A stretch of DNA of 64,000 nt. It comes from an uncultured Campylobacter sp. Lineage in GTDB: Bacteria > Campylobacterota > Campylobacteria > Campylobacterales > Campylobacteraceae. The DNA lies in contig CALKQT010000071.1 of the NCBI GenBank assembly GCA_937990735.1, forward strand, positions 24,030-88,029. The letters are read 5' to 3'. Each line of letters opens with the position of its first letter. Position 1 is the stretch's first letter. Both the position numbers and the translations under genes were made by a program. This document shows, in pieces, positions 59,783-64,000 of the stretch. The notes under the pieces were generated by a model, which ran no database searches, had not been told where the DNA came from, and worked only from the letters and a program-made list of their open reading frames with translations.

Positions 59783-59906
59783 GGCTAAATTTTATGCCGC
59801 GCCGCCCGGTTTTTACGAGGCGGTACGGTATAGAGCCTTGGAATTTTAAAATTTCGCCGCGCGAGCTTTTAAAATTCTACCGCATGCGCGAACTTAAATA
59901 CCGCCC

Positions 59907-61160
59907 GTGAAGCTTCAACTCTTTTACTCTAAACGCGAAATTTTATACTTTCTGCTCATTTTGCTTGGAATTTTATCGATAAACTTAGGCGTGAAATTTT
60001 ATGAATTCAAAGAATTCCGCGCAAAAAACTACGCTTTTTACGACGCGCAAATTTTAAACGCCTACGCCAAAACGAACGAGCGCGGCCGCACCTACACAGT
60101 GCTAAAGCTCAAAACGGCGGATTTCACCCTCTACACGACTGCCGGGCTCGGGCGGGAATTTCACCGCTTCGCGCGCGTAAATATCGGCATCGTAACGAAA
60201 AACGTAAAATTTTTAGATTTTTTAAAGCAACGCTTTTACGCGCCAAATTTTAAAATCGGAGACGAGCTTGCGCCCTCCGGGGCAAAATGGCGCGCTATAG
60301 AATTCATTCGCGCCCAACACGAAGATGAGATGACGGCGGATCTTTACTCCGCGCTGTATTTTGCGACCGAAATTTCAAAACCGCTGCGCGCTAGCGTGAC
60401 GAACTGGGGCATAGCGCACATCATCTCGATCAGCGGCTTTCATCTGGGCATTATCTTTAGTACGGTCTTTCTGCTTGCAATGCCGATCTACCGCTATTTT
60501 CAGGATCGCTACTTTCCGTACCGCAGCGCGAGGCGCGATCTTAGCGTATTTGTGATCGTGCTGATGAGCGGATATCTCTTCGTGCTCGATTTTACGCCGA
60601 GTTTTCTGCGCTCGCTTGCGATGTGCTGCGTGGGGTTTTACCTCGCGATGCGAAATTTCTACGTACTTAAATTTACGAATCTTTTTCTCACCATCGCGCT
60701 TCTGCTCGCGTTTTTCCCGCACCTGGCCTTTTCGATCGGATTTTATTTCTCCTGCCTCGGCGTTCTATATATCTTCCTCTACCTACACCACTTCGCGCCT
60801 AAATTTAAGCTCTGGCAGAACGTCATACTTTTCAACCTCTACGTTTGGCTCAGCATGAACGTAGCGGTCTATTATTTCTTCCCGACCGCTTCGTTGCAGC
60901 AGCTTAGCGTCATGCCTCTGGGATACGTGTTTGTAATCTTTTATCCGCTGAGTATCTTTTTGCATCTATTCGGGCTCGGCGGCGCGCTCGATACGCCGCT
61001 GCTTGCGTTTTTAAATTTTACTTTGCCGAGCTTTCAAGCGCAAATTCCGCCGCTTCTTTTCGCGCTCGCAAACATCTGCACCCTGCTTGCGATGAAATTC
61101 CGCTACGCAGCGCTTGGCTGCGCGATAATCGGAATTTCGCCGATATTTTTTATAACGTAG
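59907..61160 (+). CDS. ComEC/Rec2-family DNA uptake channel
   Basis: A 417-residue polytopic membrane protein starting at GTG 59907. The ComEC competence-domain signature is GIAHIISISGFHLGIIFS near residue 168, followed by at least seven hydrophobic helices. It lacks the C-terminal metallo-beta-lactamase domain of B. subtilis ComEC, as in other short epsilonproteobacterial versions. It transports single-stranded DNA across the inner membrane. It stands alone here. Confidence 0.85.
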   Translation: MKLQLFYSKREILYFLLILLGILSINLGVKFYEFKEFRAKNYAFYDAQILNAYAKTNERGRTYTVLKLKTADFTLYTTAGLGREFHRFARVNIGIVTKNVKFLDFLKQRFYAPNFKIGDELAPSGAKWRAIEFIRAQHEDEMTADLYSALYFATEISKPLRASVTNWGIAHIISISGFHLGIIFSTVFLLAMPIYRYFQDRYFPYRSARRDLSVFVIVLMSGYLFVLDFTPSFLRSLAMCCVGFYLAMRNFYVLKFTNLFLTIALLLAFFPHLAFSIGFYFSCLGVLYIFLYLHHFAPKFKLWQNVILFNLYVWLSMNVAVYYFFPTASLQQLSVMPLGYVFVIFYPLSIFLHLFGLGGALDTPLLAFLNFTLPSFQAQIPPLLFALANICTLLAMKFRYAALGCAIIGISPIFFIT

Positions 61161-61239
61161 CACACGAAAATTCCAGCGGGAATTTTATCCGTTGGAATTT
61201 TATGCTAAAATCGCGCTTCAAATCTCACAAAGGATTAAA

Positions 61240-61530
61240 ATGTTTATTGCAAACCTCACTTACGTTAAAGAAATTAGCGAAATCGATCGCTTTATCAACG
61301 AGCACAACGCGTTTTTAGACCGATTTTATGCGGCAAATAAATTTATCTGCTCGGGGCGCAAAGTCCCTCGCACGGGCGGCATCATCTTAATCAACGTCAA
61401 AGACCGCGCGGAGCTTGATGAGATCATCGCGCAAGATCCGTTCTTTCAAAACGGCGTCGCAAAATACGAGATCATAGAATTTGCGCCTACGAAATTTGCG
61501 CCCGAGTTTTGGAGGCTTTTCGGCGAATAA
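61240..61530 (+). CDS. YciI-like family protein
   Basis: A 96-residue protein from ATG 61240, preceded by CAAAGGATTAAA. An upstream in-frame ATG lacks a site. The dimeric alpha-beta YciI fold shows in FIANLTYVKEISEIDRFINEHNAFLDRFYA, TGGIILINVKDRAELDEIIAQDPF. The family function is not defined. It follows comEC. Confidence 0.82.
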   Translation: MFIANLTYVKEISEIDRFINEHNAFLDRFYAANKFICSGRKVPRTGGIILINVKDRAELDEIIAQDPFFQNGVAKYEIIEFAPTKFAPEFWRLFGE

Positions 61531-61701
61531 AAGACGCGGGTTAAATTTTAAAATTTACGCGCTTAAACACGCCTCTGAAATTTAGCCGTTTTGCGTGCGA
61601 GATGAAATTTTAACCCGAATTAAAAGCCGAAACGCGGCGGCAAATTTAGATAAGTTTAAAACCGAAATTATGCAAAAACGGCTAAATTTAAAGGAGATCG
61701 G

Positions 61702-62429
61702 GTGCTGATAAAACTGCGGCTCGCAACGCCGCAAGATGCGGATGCGCTGCTTGAAATTTACGCGCCTTACGTAAAGCAAACGGCGATCAGCTTTGAATAC
61801 GACGTGCCCAGCGCCACGGAATTTGCGGGGCGAATCGAGCAGACACTGCAAAGATACCCCTATCTACTCGCTTACGTAAGCAACGAGGCGGCATGCGTGG
61901 ACGACGAACGGAATGAAAATTTTAAAATTTCTGCGAGCGCGGCGGGCGCAGAAAGTGAAATTTTGCCCGTAGACGAGGCGCAAAATCGTGCAAGCAGTGC
62001 GGCGAAACAAAATAGCGCAAATTTAATCGTCTCGGCAAAACAAAGCGGCGTAAATTTAAAACCGGGCCAAATCCTCGGCTACGCCTACGCTTCGGTTTTC
62101 AAAGAGCGCGCGGCATACGATTGGTCGGCGGAGAGCTCGGTTTATGTGTCGCAAAACGCGCGCTCAGGGCTCAAAACATCGCAAACATGAACGCTTGCAT
62201 CGCTTGCGGGAATGACGAATATCTAAACGACGCAAGCGTGCGATTTCTCGAGCGCATGGGTTTTCGCTTCGTCGGAAGATTTCAGCGCTGCGCCTATAAA
62301 TTCGGCCGCTGGTACGATATGGCGTGGATGCAAAAGCCGATCGGCGAGCATCTGCAAAATCAGCCTGCGATGAGGCCTTTCGCGCGCTTTAGAGATGAAA
62401 TTTGCGCGAGCGCGGGTATTGAAATTTAA
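61702..62429 (+). pseudogene. GNAT acetyltransferase (phosphinothricin N-acetyltransferase-like), broken
   Basis: The first frame (61702-62190) begins LIKLRLATPQDADALLEIYAPYV and runs through GYAYASVFKERAAYDWSAESSVYVSQNAR. The second frame continues LRAQNIANMNACIACGNDEYLNDASVRFLERMGFRFVGRF (62121-62429). About a dozen residues that should carry the Gly-rich acetyl-CoA loop between them are missing, with a frame change near 62160. A 65-residue low-complexity insertion lies between residues about 62 and 122. The enzyme is probably inactive. Confidence 0.78.
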
Positions 62430-62444
62430 TTTAAAGGAAAAACT

Positions 62445-63332
62445 TTGACCCATTTTATCATTGACGACGAAAATATCGACGTAGATAATATCTTCGACGT
62501 CGTAAATCTCAAAGAGGGCGACGAGCTAAATATCGTCTCCAACACCGCCAAAAAGATCGGTGCCTTGACCCTTGCGCGCCTATCGAAGATGGGCGTTAGC
62601 ATAGGCGAGGTTTTTACGATCGGCAAACAAAGAAAGGACTTCGCCGATAAGATCATCGTGTTTTTGATGGGCAAGCTCTGCGGGCAGGAGGGCAAGATCG
62701 GCATCGTCAGCAACGACAAATTTTACGACGACGTGATAGAATTTTTTAACGATCTAAACTACCGCAAAAATCCGAAATTTGAAAAGATCAGTCTAGCCTC
62801 GCATGCCGCAGGAGCGGGCACAAAACAAAGCAAAACAAGCGGTGCGGCGGAGAAAAAAGCCCAAAAAGCGGAACCAAAAGCCACTAAGCAGGAGCCAAAG
62901 GCTCAAAAGCAAGGGGCAAAAGCTGCAAAGCATGAGCCTAAAACCGCGAAGCAGGAGCCGAAGGCTGTACAACAGGAACAAAAGGCTGCAAATTCTAAAA
63001 TCATCAAAGCAGACCTCGCCGCGGCGGAGGCGCTGATACCCCAGTGCGTAAGCCTGCAAGCCCTCTATGCCGCGTGCGTCGCAAAGCTCGGCAGAGCCAA
63101 AGGCTGCGAAGCCTACCGCGAGATCAAGGACGGCGCGCGGATGCGATACGCGAGCATCGCCTACGATAGCGACCTAAAAGACGGCGCCGTAAGGCGAAAC
63201 GCGATCAAGCTCTACCGCGAAAGCGGCGGCGATATGGCGGAATTTCACAATAAGCTGACGAGCGAATACAAACACGCGGGGCCTGAAATTTATAAAGAAT
63301 TTAAAGAAAAACTCGTCGGAAAGATGATCTAG
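62445..63332 (+). CDS. PIN-like domain protein with Lys/Ala/Pro/Gln repeat linker
   Basis: A 295-residue protein starting at TTG with AAAGGAAAAACT upstream. The N-terminal domain (about 1-115; HFIIDDENIDVDN, KDFADKIIVFLMG and GKIGIVSNDKFYDDVIEFF) shows the acidic strand ends of a PIN/NYN-like nuclease. Residues about 120-185 are degenerate 6-8-residue repeats around KQEPKA. The C-terminal domain (residues about 188-295) is unrecognised but compact. The repeat DNA at about 62860-62990 is slippage-prone. Function is unknown. Confidence 0.6.
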   Translation: MTHFIIDDENIDVDNIFDVVNLKEGDELNIVSNTAKKIGALTLARLSKMGVSIGEVFTIGKQRKDFADKIIVFLMGKLCGQEGKIGIVSNDKFYDDVIEFFNDLNYRKNPKFEKISLASHAAGAGTKQSKTSGAAEKKAQKAEPKATKQEPKAQKQGAKAAKHEPKTAKQEPKAVQQEQKAANSKIIKADLAAAEALIPQCVSLQALYAACVAKLGRAKGCEAYREIKDGARMRYASIAYDSDLKDGAVRRNAIKLYRESGGDMAEFHNKLTSEYKHAGPEIYKEFKEKLVGKMI

Positions 63333-63495
63333 GCATTTCGGCGCAAGGGTTTGAGGCGCAGCGATAGAGCGCATCGCGACGTAGCGGCAAAGCGTGGTCT
63401 GGCGGCGCTAGGATGCGTCGTTGCGGCATGCGGTATGATACGGCGCAGCATAAGTGCGCCCGAAATGAAACTATTTGCTTACGCGGCATGTCGTC

Positions 63496-63576
63496 TTATT
63501 TTTGCTGTATATAACCGAGCAGAGCCCAGGCGCTTAGGCATAGCAGCAGATTAAAGATATATAGGATAAATTTCAT
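63496..63576 (-). CDS. 26-residue single-TM micropeptide candidate
   Basis: The ORF encodes a short Leu-rich hydrophobic helix beginning MKFILYIFNLLLCL and ending YIQQK. There is no strong ribosome site (GGTAGAATG). It lies just downstream of the 130-residue edge gene on the same strand, so it may be cotranscribed. A chance ORF is equally possible. Confidence 0.25.
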   Translation of the reverse strand: MKFILYIFNLLLCLSAWALLGYIQQK

Positions 63577-63597
63577 TCTACCAGGTCTAATCCGGGT

Positions 63598-63990
63598 TTA
63601 ATCATAGTCGAGGTCTTCCAAATCATATCCGAAGGTATACAAAGTCTTTAAAGCTAATTCTCTGACCTCTATCCAGGATTTGTTCTGATAGACCAAGTAA
63701 TAGCCATCTTCTTCCCCCTTTAATATACTGTCGTCTTCAGTGTACTTATCTATGAGCTCCTTAAGTTCTCTTAGCGCATCCCTCTCGTATGGCAGGAAGC
63801 AAAATCTAAATTGCCCTAATAAAGCATTCTTGCATTCATCACATAGCCAATCTACTATTTCGTCTGCCAATGTATAGTAGTCCTTTGTTGGATGAACGAT
63901 ACATTTGTCCTGGTATTCCAAAGAAGCCATTAGGCTTAAATGAAACATAAGACCACCTTTCTCAAATATCTCTTTTCCATTAATTTGCAT
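63598..63990 (-). CDS. Unrecognised small acidic protein at window edge
   Basis: A 130-residue protein. It contains three cysteines (CIVH, DWLCDEC), an acidic C-terminus ending LEDLDYD and aromatic residues (GYYLVYQNKSWIEV). A second in-frame ATG at 63948 with an AAAGGTGG site could be the true start. The gene is AT-richer than the block to its left, and size and acidity recall immunity proteins of polymorphic toxins. That is inference only. Neighbouring genes beyond the edge are not visible. Confidence 0.5.
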   Translation of the reverse strand: MQINGKEIFEKGGLMFHLSLMASLEYQDKCIVHPTKDYYTLADEIVDWLCDECKNALLGQFRFCFLPYERDALRELKELIDKYTEDDSILKGEEDGYYLVYQNKSWIEVRELALKTLYTFGYDLEDLDYD

Positions 63991-64000
63991 TTGGGTTTCC

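Noticed and set aside
62860..62990. CRISPR-like repeats
   Set aside because: The units are short, degenerate, in frame within a protein and without spacers. No cas genes are present in the window.
63351..63554. 67-codon plus-strand ORF
   Set aside because: No ribosome site, and Arg/Ala-rich translation typical of GC-rich noncoding sequence.

Overview
The window is a chromosomal segment of an epsilonproteobacterium, most likely a moderate-GC Campylobacter (C. gracilis/showae/rectus/curvus type). This is inferred from gene order (ispH-aroA-pheT-pheS-HIT, rpsP-khpA-rimM-trmD-rplS next to ffh, Csd-like M23 peptidase plus bactofilin), from the FlgZ/HP0958-type zinc protein, from a glutamine synthetase with Phe at the adenylylation position, and from the many AAATTTTAAAA tracts between genes. 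No database search was possible; species and all functions come from reading motifs.

Left host block (1-8904): isoprenoid (ispH, partial), shikimate (aroA) and Phe-tRNA synthetase genes on the minus strand, a HIT hydrolase, Dps, a helical-cell-shape pair (M23 peptidase and overlapping bactofilin), and tRNA-Ser(GCT).

Prophage (8885-41376, about 32.5 kb): a complete-looking integrase-type tailed prophage inserted in the 3' end of tRNA-Ser, bounded by a 21-bp direct repeat. It is a mosaic: lambda-like head (GpA terminase, gpW-like, gpB portal, protease-capsid fusion) with a P2-like contractile tail (V, W, J, I, fibre, FI, FII, E/E' with a -1 frameshift site, T, and U/Z/X/D on the opposite strand). 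Early genes (10267-15961, minus) encode an excisionase-like protein, YopX, a helicase, a beta-class methylase, a deoxyribosyltransferase-like protein and a possible Rep_trans-type initiator. They face the XRE repressor across a consensus TTGACA-17-TATAAT promoter covered by a palindromic operator. Accessory cargo includes a plus-strand cassette after the repressor (two secreted proteins, a membrane protein, an OLD-like AAA-TOPRIM protein and a Dam-type methylase), a two-TM membrane protein, HicAB, and a small zinc-ribbon/glycyl-radical protein pair. Lysis genes (spanin pair, holin-like, DUF5675) lie between the tail fibre and sheath genes.

Right host block (41427-64000): a lipoprotein, a two-gene 2-hydroxyacyl-CoA dehydratase activase system, the ffh/rpsP/khpA/rimM/trmD/rplS translation cluster, an RluA-family pseudouridine synthase, waaA, flgZ-like, nif3-like, glyQ, a GyrI-like protein, purE, a U32 peptidase, a PHP phosphatase, glnA, comEC, a YciI-like protein, a broken GNAT gene, a PIN-like protein and an unrecognised AT-richer gene at the edge. 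Several conserved enzymes here carry unusual low-complexity insertions or tails.
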